This document shows, piece by piece, positions 8,729 to 17,736 of a stretch of DNA of 36,607 bases; within the stretch, counting starts at the first letter, position 1; the number at the start of each line of letters is the position of its first letter. The stretch is taken from contig NZ_JAGGKI010000035.1 in assembly GCF_017873605.1 (NCBI RefSeq), positions 1-36,607 on the forward strand. Direction: 5' to 3'. The translations under genes and the position numbers were made by a program. This stretch comes from Paenibacillus lactis. GTDB taxonomy: Bacteria; Bacillota; Bacilli; Paenibacillales; Paenibacillaceae. Below the pieces are notes generated by a model, which saw only the letters and a list, made by a program, of their open reading frames with translations, was not told where the DNA came from and made no database searches.

Positions 8729-9637
8729 CTACTGCTCATCCTCAGCCATCGCCATGTTCTTGTGCACCCAAGCCTGATAATGATGGACCGCGATGCCGGC
8801 AAATGACGGATGCTCGCTTCCGAGCGAGGCGGCCCGTTTCGCTTCGTCCTCCATTTCTCCCCGGCTCTTGGCATAGAAGGTGAGATGCTCTCCTTCATCC
8901 GTATTGGCAAGCTCCATCCCGATCCAAACCGATTTGCCAAGCTCATCCGCCTGCTCCAGCTCCTCCTTGGACAGCTCGTACATCTGCTCGCCGCTGTCAC
9001 GGTAAGCCATGATTGCGATCGAATCCGTACGCTCGATCATCCAGCGGCTGAAAGAGCCCGCTTGATTGCCTTCCGGCCCCGGTACGGAATCCAGCCAGAA
9101 AGGAACCGCCGCGCTAAGGGGAAGGGCGATGCGCTCGGCCTCCTGCACCCAGGCTTCCAGGTTGGCGCTCCACTCCTTCACCACCTGCGCCTGCTCGCGA
9201 TCCCAACGCTTCAGCACGTAAGGCTCCACATCCAGCTGCACACCCTGAAACCGCTCCTCCGGCGAGGCTGCTTGGTTGTAGGCCTCAAGCCAAGACAACA
9301 GCTTAAGCCCTTCTTCGCGGCCGTTTTCGTAAGCCCACTCCGGGTGGCCGTCCAGCGCGTGAACCTGGATGCCCTGACGCGATGCCGCCGATATAAAGCG
9401 GCGATACTCCTCCTCCTGCACATCCTGCTGGATCTGCAGGAAGATCGTCGTTATTCCGTGATTCACGCTGAACGCGACAATTTCCTCCGTCTCGTTCCGA
9501 ATCAGACTTGCATCCCACAGCCAGGTCGCCTTGTTCTGATTCACCTTCTCGGAATGGGGAAGAAAGAGGATCAGCAGCAAAAGACCGATGAGGACCGCAA
9601 GGATGCCGTACTTTGCTTTTGCGTGGTTCAACCTCAT
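8729..9637 (-). CDS. Membrane-anchored TIM-barrel protein, putative glycosidase
   Basis: A 302-residue protein with a single N-terminal membrane anchor (about residues 10-27), no lipobox, and an extracytoplasmic domain that looks like a TIM barrel. The pattern of strands (ATWLWDASLI, ITTIFLQIQQ, GIQVHALDG, FQGVQLDVEPY, SIAIMAYRD) resembles GH18-like and related barrels, and the Glu in GVQLDVEPY is at the expected catalytic strand-4 position. I do not recognise the exact family. It has an AAAGGAGAGG ribosome binding site and follows the UDP-GlcNAc-dehydrogenase-like gene by 19 bases. A role in trimming or releasing the polysaccharide outside the membrane is inferred from context. Confidence 0.7.
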   Translation of the reverse strand: MRLNHAKAKYGILAVLIGLLLLILFLPHSEKVNQNKATWLWDASLIRNETEEIVAFSVNHGITTIFLQIQQDVQEEEYRRFISAASRQGIQVHALDGHPEWAYENGREEGLKLLSWLEAYNQAASPEERFQGVQLDVEPYVLKRWDREQAQVVKEWSANLEAWVQEAERIALPLSAAVPFWLDSVPGPEGNQAGSFSRWMIERTDSIAIMAYRDSGEQMYELSKEELEQADELGKSVWIGMELANTDEGEHLTFYAKSRGEMEDEAKRAASLGSEHPSFAGIAVHHYQAWVHKNMAMAEDEQ

Positions 9638-9656
9638 TCCTCTCCTTTCGATGTCT

Positions 9657-11024
9657 TTAGATCAGAACCGCTTCGTCCGGCTCGGTCACATGCTGGACGG
9701 AATGGCCGATTTTATAGATATGCGGACGCGCGTAATCCTTAAACGCATTTCGCGTATCCAGAATCGGAACACCAAGGGATGCAATGGTGCCGTAGTCCAG
9801 CTTGCTATGATTCGTGATCAGCACGATGCAATCGTAGCTGCGGAATCTGGCCAGATCGTATTCCACGCTGCGGACCGTCACCCCGTTCTTGTCGACAAAG
9901 CTGCTGGCGTACGGATCGTAGTACTCCACCTTGGCCCCGTTTTCCTTGAACAGCTCATATACCTCAAGCCCCGGTGACTCCCGCAGGTCGCTGATATCCG
10001 GTTTATAGGCCATGCCCAGCAGCAAAATGTTGGAGCGCTTGACCGATTTCGCATATTCGTTCAGTATCGTTGCCGTCTTGTTGATGACGTAGTAAGGCAT
10101 ATTGTCGTTGGTCGATTGGGCCAGCTCGATGAATTTGCTGTAGAAGCGGAAGCCCTTCGCCTTCCAGGACAGATACATCGGATCTAGCGGAATGCAGTGT
10201 CCGCCGATGCCCGGTCCCGGGTAGAACGGCATGAATCCGAACGGCTTCGTAGCGGCGGCATTGATGACTTCCCAGACATCGATCCCCATCCGGTCGCACA
10301 TCATCGCCATCTCATTCACGAAGGCAATGTTCACGCTGCGGAACGTATTCTCCAGCAGCTTCGACATTTCGGCTACTTTCGGGTTGCTGACCGGAACCAC
10401 CGTCTCGACATACTGACGGTAAAGCGCAACGCCCAGCTTAAGGCAAGCTTCGGTCGTGCCGCCGATCACCTTCGGGGTATTCCGCGTATTGAACTTGCTG
10501 TTGGAGGGATCCACCCGCTCCGGCGAGAAGCACAGGTAAAAGTCCTTGCCGACCTTGAACCCGAGCTTCTCGATCTCATGCTGGATCAGCTCCTCCGTCG
10601 TTCCCGGATAGGTTGTGCTCTCCAGCGTAATGAGCAGATTAGGTTTCATGAATCGCTTGATTTGATCGACCACCATCGTAATATAAGACGTATCCGGGTC
10701 CTGGTTTTCGCTGAGCGGAGTCGGTACGCAGATGCTGACTGCGTCGATCACCGCGATCATGCTGTAGTCGGTCGTCGGCTTGAAGCGTCCGGTCTCCATG
10801 CATGCGGCTAGCTCCTCTGACGAAATGTCGGTAATATACGAATCGCCGCGGTAAATCCGGTCAATCTTGTTCGGATCAAGATCGATCCCGACAACCGTGA
10901 AACCCTGCTTGACCATTTCTACAGCCAGCGGCAGTCCCACATAGCCCAGTCCCACAACACCTAATACCGCCTTTTTATTCTCAATGGCGTTCAATAAAGT
11001 TTCGTATTCTTCGTTCACAAGCAT
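9657..11024 (-). CDS. UDP-N-acetylglucosamine 6-dehydrogenase-like (WbpA-type)
   Basis: A 455-residue UDP-glucose/GDP-mannose dehydrogenase family protein with NAD motif GVVGLGYVGLPLAV, middle-domain LESTTYPGTTEE, and catalytic cysteine in GIGGHCIPLDPMYL. The stretch MPFYPGPGIGGHCIP and the following FYSKFIELAQSTNDNMP resemble WbpA, which oxidises UDP-GlcNAc to UDP-GlcNAcA with NAD+. It is clearly a paralogue of, not a duplicate of, the dehydrogenase at 5312-6622, so the locus may draw on two different uronic-acid donors, or one enzyme may have another specificity. The start is supported by a GGAGG site 4 bases before the ATG. A 195-base gap without recognisable signals separates it from the preceding regulator gene. 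Confidence 0.92.
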   Translation of the reverse strand: MLVNEEYETLLNAIENKKAVLGVVGLGYVGLPLAVEMVKQGFTVVGIDLDPNKIDRIYRGDSYITDISSEELAACMETGRFKPTTDYSMIAVIDAVSICVPTPLSENQDPDTSYITMVVDQIKRFMKPNLLITLESTTYPGTTEELIQHEIEKLGFKVGKDFYLCFSPERVDPSNSKFNTRNTPKVIGGTTEACLKLGVALYRQYVETVVPVSNPKVAEMSKLLENTFRSVNIAFVNEMAMMCDRMGIDVWEVINAAATKPFGFMPFYPGPGIGGHCIPLDPMYLSWKAKGFRFYSKFIELAQSTNDNMPYYVINKTATILNEYAKSVKRSNILLLGMAYKPDISDLRESPGLEVYELFKENGAKVEYYDPYASSFVDKNGVTVRSVEYDLARFRSYDCIVLITNHSKLDYGTIASLGVPILDTRNAFKDYARPHIYKIGHSVQHVTEPDEAVLI

Positions 11025-11219
11025 TCAACCTCCATCGGATGTATAGTCTGTTCGGTCTGCCTGAAATCCTTCATTTAGAAGGATCTCAAAAAAAATACAG
11101 TAGGTCTCTCTTTCTTATGGGAGGCACGGCAATGATGCAGCTTGCAGCCTAAAAAGCTCGATTTCCCGCTCCCATGAACATTTCGCCTGCGGTGAGTGAA
11201 CCGTTGAAGTCCACCCGCT

Positions 11220-12014
11220 TTAGTGAAGGCAGCGCCGGATGCGGGCATCCAGCTCCACCGGCGAGAATGGCTTCGTCACATAATCATCCACCCCGCTCTG
11301 GAAGCATTGACTAATCGTTTGCTCGACGCGCTTCTCCGTCAGCACAACGATTTTGGGCGGATGTTTCATATCAAGCTGCTGGATATGATGAATGAACGGA
11401 AGGCCGTCAATCCCATACAGGTTCAGCTCGGTCAGCACCAGATCCGGCTCCCATTTCGGGATGAGCTCCAACGCTTCCAGACCGTCCACGGCCTCCAGCG
11501 TTTCATAACCCTGCATCGTAAGCCGAATTTGGAGAAATTCCCTAACCGCTTTGTCCTGATCCACGATCAGGATGCGGCTTTGAGCGCCGCCTGTATCCTC
11601 TTCCGTGAATATATGAATGTCGGAGGATATGCTGAGACGCGCGGTCTCAGCCATCTGCTTCATCGTCTGCATCGACGGCGCCTCCTGTATGGCCGCCAGC
11701 GTAATCCGCGGATCCGCCTGCTGAAGCCGGCTTTGCAAGTGCTGCTTCAGCAGCAGCGCCTGATAGTGGGCCGCATCGAGCGTGAATCCCGGCATAACGA
11801 CGGCAAGCACGCCCGTGCTCTCGTCCCGAAGCACCTCCGTTTCCACGCCCGGCAGCTGATCCACGAATTGCTGAACGCAGGACTCCGTTCCGGGCTGGCC
11901 TTCGCAGTACAGAAACAGCAAGGCTGCGCCGCTTTGGTGTTCTCTCACTTCCTCCTCCAGACGGCCGTAAAAATCAACCGCCTGTCCACGTTGCAATGTT
12001 ACGGATTGAGACAT
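11220..12014 (-). CDS. Degenerate GGDEF-like/receiver-domain regulator with Glu in place of the phospho-Asp
   Basis: A 264-residue cytoplasmic protein. Residues about 15-140 resemble a worn-out GGDEF fold: RDESTGVLAVVMP lies where GGDEFxxLLP is expected, so cyclase activity is not expected. Residues 147-264 are a CheY-like receiver with acidic D152/D154, T226 and K248, but the phosphoacceptor position is Glu (LTELNLYG, E196) instead of Asp. A Glu here often mimics the phosphorylated state or removes phosphorelay control. No DNA-binding domain is present. Start chosen at the ATG with a GAGAGGTGG site; a GTG at 12029 is possible. Its place between the PgaC-like synthase and a dehydrogenase gene suggests allosteric control of the synthase complex. 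Confidence 0.75.
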   Translation of the reverse strand: MSQSVTLQRGQAVDFYGRLEEEVREHQSGAALLFLYCEGQPGTESCVQQFVDQLPGVETEVLRDESTGVLAVVMPGFTLDAAHYQALLLKQHLQSRLQQADPRITLAAIQEAPSMQTMKQMAETARLSISSDIHIFTEEDTGGAQSRILIVDQDKAVREFLQIRLTMQGYETLEAVDGLEALELIPKWEPDLVLTELNLYGIDGLPFIHHIQQLDMKHPPKIVVLTEKRVEQTISQCFQSGVDDYVTKPFSPVELDARIRRCLH

Positions 12015-12066
12015 AACTGCTAGTCCCACCTCTCTTTATTTTTTGATGTGAACTTTGGGCCTGATG

Positions 12067-13485
12067 TCATGCCGCTTCCTTCTTATCTTTCCAGCTCTGC
12101 CGCGTCATGGTCCCCCATGAATTGTTGTTTTGCAGGTATTGGATATGGCCCTGTACTCTCCACAGCACACCCAGTTGATGATAACCGACGAATTTCAGCG
12201 CCGAGAACAGAAGCATTTTCACCAGGTCGGACAGCTTCGTGTAGCGGCGGAAGGCGATTTCCTCAAGCAGGAGTGCGCCGATGCTGAGCAGATAACCACT
12301 CAGGAAATTCACCAATCCGAATACCAGCAGCACGTGCCAATTGGTCATATCCAGCATGACATATCCAAGCAGAGCCAGAAGGCCCGTAATTCTGAAGTAA
12401 GGGTTTAACGCTTCAAAAATAACGTTGTAGGGCATCGTCAGGAGCCCCATGACTTTGTACTTCGGATTGAATACCATATCGCGGTTCTCAATCATGTTCT
12501 TCAGGTTACCGCGTCCCCAGCGCTTGCGCTGGTTGGACAGAATGTTGTACGTGTCCGGCGCCTGCGTCCAGCACACCGCTTCCGGACAAAAAGCGACGCG
12601 GTATCGGATTTTATTCTCAAGCATATAGCGGTGCAGCTTGATGATGATGTTCATATCCTCGCCGGGATAGCCGCCCCGGTAGCCGCCTACAGCGATTACG
12701 TAGTCTTTGCGGAACATGCCGAAGGCGCCGGAGACGATAATCAGGCCATTGATCTGACTCCAACCGATCCGTCCGCCCAGGAAGGCTTTCATATATTCGA
12801 TCGATTGGAACATCGGCCACATTTTGCGCGGCAGGGATACGTTCTTGACCGCTCCGTTCTCGATCACGCAGCCGTTCGCGATCCGAACGTCGCCGCCGAT
12901 GGCTACCGTCTCCTCCGGATTCTCCATGTACATCCGAGCCATTCGGATCAATGCATCCTTCTCCAGCAGGGAATCCGCATCAATCGAGGAAATGAGCGGG
13001 TAACGTGAAAGATTAATGCCCGCATTCAAGGAATCGGCCTTGCCGCCGTTCTCCTTGTCGATGACGTACAGATGCGGATACTGCGGGTTGTAATAGACCC
13101 CTCGCACTGGTTTGGTCTCGAGCCTTCCGCGAACTTCCGGATTAGGCAGCAGCGTCAGCTCGTATTCCTTAATCAGCACATCGAGCGTCCGGTCCGAGGA
13201 GCCGTCGTTGATCACGATTACCTCATAGGTCGGATAATTGAGCGTCATGAGACAGCGGACGTTCTCCGTGATGGTCAACTCCTCGTTATATGCAGGAACC
13301 AGCAGCGAGACCGACGGGACGAGCTCCGACCCCGAGAGCGTATTATATTTGGAATAGGACGCCCGTCTGTAAATATCCCAGATGTTTCTGAAAGAAAGCA
13401 TAATTATTACAAAATATAGCGCGCTGACGGCCATGACGTAGTAAATCGCCACCGTGCCGTAAGTGAGCAGGATATCCCTAAGCAG
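12067..13485 (-). CDS. PgaC-like processive family 2 glycosyltransferase, probable CTG start
   Basis: A membrane GT2 with one N-terminal helix, a catalytic domain with VPAYNEE, NDGSSD, DADS, GAFGMFR, GEDMN and QRKRW motifs, and three or four C-terminal helices. The architecture matches poly-N-acetylglucosamine synthase PgaC/IcaA and related synthases. It should polymerise an amino-sugar or uronate at the membrane. The first ATG/GTG/TTG (GTG at 13452) is 40 bases from the nearest ribosome binding site, AGGAGG at 13494-13499; a CTG at 13483-13485 is in frame, spaced 8 bases from it, and would add 11 residues (472 total). That start overlaps the end of the HEAT gene, implying translational coupling. 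If GTG is used, the gene spans 12067-13452 (461 residues). Confidence 0.88.
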   Translation of the reverse strand: MLRDILLTYGTVAIYYVMAVSALYFVIIMLSFRNIWDIYRRASYSKYNTLSGSELVPSVSLLVPAYNEELTITENVRCLMTLNYPTYEVIVINDGSSDRTLDVLIKEYELTLLPNPEVRGRLETKPVRGVYYNPQYPHLYVIDKENGGKADSLNAGINLSRYPLISSIDADSLLEKDALIRMARMYMENPEETVAIGGDVRIANGCVIENGAVKNVSLPRKMWPMFQSIEYMKAFLGGRIGWSQINGLIIVSGAFGMFRKDYVIAVGGYRGGYPGEDMNIIIKLHRYMLENKIRYRVAFCPEAVCWTQAPDTYNILSNQRKRWGRGNLKNMIENRDMVFNPKYKVMGLLTMPYNVIFEALNPYFRITGLLALLGYVMLDMTNWHVLLVFGLVNFLSGYLLSIGALLLEEIAFRRYTKLSDLVKMLLFSALKFVGYHQLGVLWRVQGHIQYLQNNNSWGTMTRQSWKDKKEAA

Positions 13486-14671
13486 TGTAATCCCCTCCTA
13501 CTCCTGCAACTGTTCCGATCCGTTTACTTGGTTGAATGCCGAAGTAACGGTCATAAACAAGCTTTTTCTTATTGAATGCCACCATTTGCTCGACCTCTTC
13601 ATGGTCGCCTTCCTTCGCCATGATCCGTTCAATCCGGTACAGCGCCGTCTCTCTCGCAGGACCTGTGCCCGTAAGAGCGGCCTGGCACAGCGTTTCGAAG
13701 CCCTGCTCGCCCAGCATCGCCAAGCTTTCCGCACTATTGTTGCGGACATGCCAGTTCTCGTCCTTCAGCGCCTCAGCCAGTAGCGGAATGCTTCCGGCCG
13801 CATGAAGCCTTCCGAGCGCTTTGGCTGCCGCTGCCCGGACCTCCCAGGCATGATCGCGCATGAGCGCAGCGATCGTATCGTCTTTAAGCGCCGGATTGGA
13901 GCCCAGATACAGCTTTACCGCCTCGGCCCGCACATCCTTCTCCTCAGAGCCGACCAGCCGGTTCAATGTAGGAACGGCTGCCGGAACAGCCTGTCCCCAC
14001 ATCGCAACGAGCGCCACCTTGACGAGTCCCGGGTCCTGATCATCCAGCAGCTTGCGCATCAAGCTTGGAGCGTCCAGCCGAGTCTCAAGCAAAATGTCGG
14101 CGGCCATATGATGAATGGCCTTGCCGTACGACAGCAACCGCGACAGCATTTCACGGATTTGCCGCTGCTCATTCGCGCTCTTGGCAATCGCTCTGGCCAA
14201 GATGATGGTCTGCGGTCCGTAACGGGTCCGGTTCATCAGCTGCTGAAGCTGCGGTACCGCCTCTTCGGCACGCATACCCCCGAGCCGGTACGCCGCTTCA
14301 ATGCGGCGTCCTTTGCGCGGGCTGGACAACGCCCGCAGATCCTCTTCCACGAAGCCCGCTTCCCTGCACAGGTGAAGGAGCTTCTCCCTCGCTTCTCCCT
14401 TGAACTGCTCGATCCATTCGATGAATTTCGCCTGGATGACCCTGCGCTCGGCACGGGTCAGCTTCCCTGGCGGCAGCTCAAGCTTGATATCATCATGCAG
14501 ATGGGCCTGAACATAAACAAAGTAATCGTGATGCTTGGCAGCATAATGCTCCATTTCCCGCTGCTCGGCATTATGCTTGATCTTCATGTAGAACAGCACA
14601 ATGATTCCGGCTGCAATCAGGCCAAGGCAAACATAGATAAATCCGTAGGCCAAGGCTAAATTTGAAAACAT
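13478..14671 (-). CDS. Membrane-anchored HEAT-repeat protein
   Basis: A 397-residue protein with an N-terminal membrane helix (about residues 9-30), a charged linker, and then alpha-helical HEAT-like repeats through about residue 360. Repeats are visible as DVRAEAVKLYLGS, EVRAAAAKALGRL and HVRNNSAESLAMLG, each about 31 residues apart. HEAT arrays are protein-protein scaffolds, and with the helix at the N-terminus the repeats are probably cytoplasmic. The start at 14671 is supported by AGAGGAGG 9 bases upstream; an in-frame ATG at 14701 lacks a site. Its end overlaps the likely CTG start of the PgaC-like synthase, suggesting a 1:1 complex. I infer a role as assembly or regulatory partner of that synthase; no enzymatic motif is seen. 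Confidence 0.8.
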   Translation of the reverse strand: MFSNLALAYGFIYVCLGLIAAGIIVLFYMKIKHNAEQREMEHYAAKHHDYFVYVQAHLHDDIKLELPPGKLTRAERRVIQAKFIEWIEQFKGEAREKLLHLCREAGFVEEDLRALSSPRKGRRIEAAYRLGGMRAEEAVPQLQQLMNRTRYGPQTIILARAIAKSANEQRQIREMLSRLLSYGKAIHHMAADILLETRLDAPSLMRKLLDDQDPGLVKVALVAMWGQAVPAAVPTLNRLVGSEEKDVRAEAVKLYLGSNPALKDDTIAALMRDHAWEVRAAAAKALGRLHAAGSIPLLAEALKDENWHVRNNSAESLAMLGEQGFETLCQAALTGTGPARETALYRIERIMAKEGDHEEVEQMVAFNKKKLVYDRYFGIQPSKRIGTVAGVGGDYTA

Positions 14672-14719
14672 AATCGAGTGCCTCCTCTTTGTATTTAGCA
14701 TCTGGCCGCCCTCGAGAAC

Positions 14720-16954
14720 TTAAGGCAGACGAGTGAATATTTCCTGCATATCGTAATAGCTTTGCTTCAAGCGCTCACTGTACACAGGCGTTTCCCACAG
14801 CTCCCAGGTGTACGGCTGAATCTTCCCGAGATCGATCTCCCGGGTGTCCGCCGCAGGGTCTGCCGACCCGTCAAGCTCCGACCGCTTCGCGATCCATGGA
14901 GCAAGTTTTATTCCTTCGGTTGTCACGGTCGAAAACTCCCGTTTATTTTTGAGCGGACTGTAATCGACCACCTGAAGAGAGCTAGGGTCTCCGAAGCCCA
15001 GCAGCATCCAAGGAATGCGCATCTCCACGAATCGGTCCTTGGACTGCCAAGCAGTCAGAGAGTTGAAATCCGGGGACTCCGGATCACTGCTGCCCCGCTT
15101 GAGCATGCCCACCGTCTCGTCAATGAACGGGTGTGCAAACCGTGTGTCCGGCGGGTTCATCATCAGACTGATCGCCAGCTTCCAGGCATGGAACGTGCCG
15201 CCTGGGACGATCGGATCATCCTTGCTCCCGGCTTTCGGTTTATCCGGCAGCATCCAATATCCGTCCTTGCCGTACAAACGGCTGTGGAAATCATAGGACG
15301 GCGCGATGCTTACCTGGGATTCGTCATCCTGACCAAGCTGGATGAGCGTCTCCAGTTCGCCCCCTGTAAGCGATCTTCCAGCAAGCTCCTTCTTGGGAAT
15401 ATCCCCGCCGGGAATCGTATCCGCTCCGATGAACAGCTTGGAATCTTCCGGATCGAAGGCTTCCTCAAGCTCCATCCCGATATACAGGTATGCTTCATCA
15501 TGCGTAAGCTTCATTCCCTTAACGCCCGGGGCCGTCCCTTCCCACTGTTTGACCTCTCCCTCAGGAAGCTTATCCCAATCGGCCAAATCGCCGTCAATGG
15601 AAATCTGCCCTTCTTTTCCCGGCTGCATGGCGAGAACGCCGAACATCTTCTCGTTCGTCAGCACATTCAACCAGAATGCCCGCCGGTCTGCCGGTATTTC
15701 AAAAGGCATCGTATTCCATGTTTTCTTAAACCATTCGTCCTGCCACATGAACAATATCGCCCCGGAATAGCCTTCATCGAATATCTCCTGGGTCAGTGAG
15801 GCATTAATTTCGCCCTGCTCGGCTTCATCATGCCCCCCTTGATCCCGACCGCCGGGGCCGTGGTGCGAGACGCCGATCGATGATGGCACGCCGTACTCGG
15901 TAACCATGATCGGCATATCGTCATATTCCGCTTTCAGCTTGCGGAGGTAGGCCTTGTAGGTGTTATATCCTCCATTCCCGTCCGGAATCGTCTGCAAGGT
16001 TTTGTCGGTACGGAAGAAATCCGGATAGTAAGGATACACGTGATAGGCCGCAAAGTATCCGGCACTCCAGTTAACCGGTTCAATATGCCGGGCATCGACG
16101 GACACCAGATCCTCTTCAAACAGCGGCTCACCCGGATGTTCCAGCACATCGGTCGTGACCCAATTCGTAAAGGTCATCGGATGCTGCCAGCCGTACTTTT
16201 GCTCTTGCTGAGCCGTATAATCCAGCAATGAGGCCAGCCAGTTCTCGAAGGGACTCGCATCCTTTGTGCCGGAGAAGAATGCCCCGTCGTATCTTGGAGC
16301 ATCCTTATGTACCCTGTTCGTGTTGTCGACCATGGACGGATCCCATTCGGTTCCCAAATGCCAGGCCATCAAATATTTGCCCGCATTCGTCTTATACTCG
16401 CCGCTTGACTGTCCATGCTTCGGCTCTACGGTAATATCGCCGTATACAGCCGCAACCGCCTTGGAAATCTCGGCTTTAAACGTCTGCACAATCTCTTCGT
16501 CGTATGCATCCCGACGCTCGATCAGCTGCTCTTCCGGAGACCATATCCCCTGCATGAAATAGAGGGGATCCTCACCCTTGTCCCGGTTGTACTTCACCAG
16601 GGCCGAGTAGAAGACCGGATTGTGTACGGTGTAGACCCTAATGACGTTTGCTCCCATATCATCAATCTGTTTGAACCAACGCAAGTAGTCTTCTTCGGTT
16701 GCCGGCAACGCACCCGGAAAATGTCCCGGAACGGTCGCGCCGAGATTGACGCCCTTGGCGAATATCTCACGCCAGCTCTCATCTTCCCCGTACACAAGGA
16801 AAGAAGTGCCTTCCGTTTTGAATTTCATCTTCACACCGTCCGCTCCCGCATACGTCGTTATGACCGGACGGAAGTTTCCGAGTATTACAGCGGCACCGCT
16901 CAGAAGCACTATAGTGCACAGTGCTGCGGCAACCCACCATTTTCGTCTGCTCAT
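14720..16954 (-). CDS. Secreted clan GH-A-like glycosidase with C-terminal CBM9/DOMON-like domain
   Basis: A 744-residue exported protein with an N-terminal signal or anchor (about residues 7-26). The middle (about 60-430) looks like a GH2/GH5-type TIM barrel: GVNLGATVPGHFP at the start, GANVIRVYT, then two Glu in GTEWDPS and VTEYGVPSS, which fit the acid/base (strand 4) and nucleophile (strand 7) of clan GH-A. From about residue 455, ISIDGDLADWDKLP opens a CBM9/DOMON-like beta domain. The family within clan GH-A is not clear. The ribosome binding site is only modest. As first gene of the upstream block it probably processes the polymer outside the cell. The following HEAT gene begins 48 bases later. 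Confidence 0.78.
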   Translation of the reverse strand: MSRRKWWVAAALCTIVLLSGAAVILGNFRPVITTYAGADGVKMKFKTEGTSFLVYGEDESWREIFAKGVNLGATVPGHFPGALPATEEDYLRWFKQIDDMGANVIRVYTVHNPVFYSALVKYNRDKGEDPLYFMQGIWSPEEQLIERRDAYDEEIVQTFKAEISKAVAAVYGDITVEPKHGQSSGEYKTNAGKYLMAWHLGTEWDPSMVDNTNRVHKDAPRYDGAFFSGTKDASPFENWLASLLDYTAQQEQKYGWQHPMTFTNWVTTDVLEHPGEPLFEEDLVSVDARHIEPVNWSAGYFAAYHVYPYYPDFFRTDKTLQTIPDGNGGYNTYKAYLRKLKAEYDDMPIMVTEYGVPSSIGVSHHGPGGRDQGGHDEAEQGEINASLTQEIFDEGYSGAILFMWQDEWFKKTWNTMPFEIPADRRAFWLNVLTNEKMFGVLAMQPGKEGQISIDGDLADWDKLPEGEVKQWEGTAPGVKGMKLTHDEAYLYIGMELEEAFDPEDSKLFIGADTIPGGDIPKKELAGRSLTGGELETLIQLGQDDESQVSIAPSYDFHSRLYGKDGYWMLPDKPKAGSKDDPIVPGGTFHAWKLAISLMMNPPDTRFAHPFIDETVGMLKRGSSDPESPDFNSLTAWQSKDRFVEMRIPWMLLGFGDPSSLQVVDYSPLKNKREFSTVTTEGIKLAPWIAKRSELDGSADPAADTREIDLGKIQPYTWELWETPVYSERLKQSYYDMQEIFTRLP

Positions 16955-17284
16955 CGTCTTCTTCGTTCACCTGCCCTTTCAATCCATAATGATTGCGTAC
17001 CGGCTTGTTCGTGAAGACGGAGCTGCTACTCGTCATTCTACGGCCGATACACGCCCGATACCATATTTCTTCTTTACTAACTTTTCCCATTGGAATAGTA
17101 GTCATAAAGAAGTAAAACCTTCAATCATTCGTGGTTCTCCCCCGAAGCATGCTTTGCTCTTCTCTCAGCCGTGCTGTTTGACAAGATTGCATCCGAATGT
17201 TAGCTCGCTGCGTGTCTAAAAAATTGGACGCTGTTTAACCCGAAGAATCCCTATACAGCAGTACATGAGATGAGTTCAGCGTAA

Positions 17285-17350
17285 TCACGAAGGTTTTCTG
17301 AAAATTTTCGTGAATCGTTAATATAAACGCAGAAAAATTGCTAAAGTTCC
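17285..17350 (-). promoter_or_regulatory. Possible ECF-type promoter followed by an inverted repeat, upstream of the GH-A gene
   Basis: On the minus strand, GGAAC (17346-17350) and CGTT (17326-17329) are separated by 16 bases, a spacing seen in ECF-sigma promoters, though the boxes are not a clean SigW match. Just downstream is the inverted repeat TCACGAA/TTCGTGA (17285-17291 and 17307-17313), with further TTTT/AAAA pairing inside. It could be an operator or leader hairpin. The gene starts about 330 bases further on, leaving a long leader with no riboswitch that I could recognise. Confidence 0.3.
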
Positions 17351-17736
17351 GGTCGTTTTTACATCTTTATCCATAGTTATTACAAAATTGATACCTTAGT
17401 CTTATAAAAAAACGGCTGAGAACCGCATTCCATCAAGGTTTGTAAATATTATCCATATCTACAAAATAAGAATAGAGTCCCGTACCGGGTTGGTTTTTAT
17501 TCTATAGTTTTACAACTCAGGTTCAAGTGGTAATCCTATCCTATTTTTCCGGGATGCTGTTTCGAAATCCGCTTTTTATGGTATATGTATTAGTTACAAA
17601 TTCTTAATTATCGCCGCCGCAACAAAGAAAGGATCCATTCCCGGTCGCCGCATGTCCATGGAACTGATCCTCCAATATAAAGATATATATTGCCTGTGCA
17701 TCCATTAATTTTACAAAGCAAAAAAAGGATGTATCC
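17351..17736. other. AT-rich non-coding stretch
   Basis: No open frame with a plausible ribosome binding site was found. Small elements seen are CCCG-TAC-CGGG followed by T-rich DNA near 17480-17500 and a GGATC/GATCC pair near 17631-17670. None could be given a function. Confidence 0.4.

Noticed and set aside
16779..17105. A 108-codon minus-strand frame overlapping the start of the GH-A-like gene
   Set aside because: It overlaps a clear signal peptide in another frame and looks like random translation.
16955..17330. c-di-GMP riboswitch in the leader of the polysaccharide operon
   Set aside because: A GCAAAGC-like stretch is present on the minus strand, but the rest of the conserved GEMM core could not be found.
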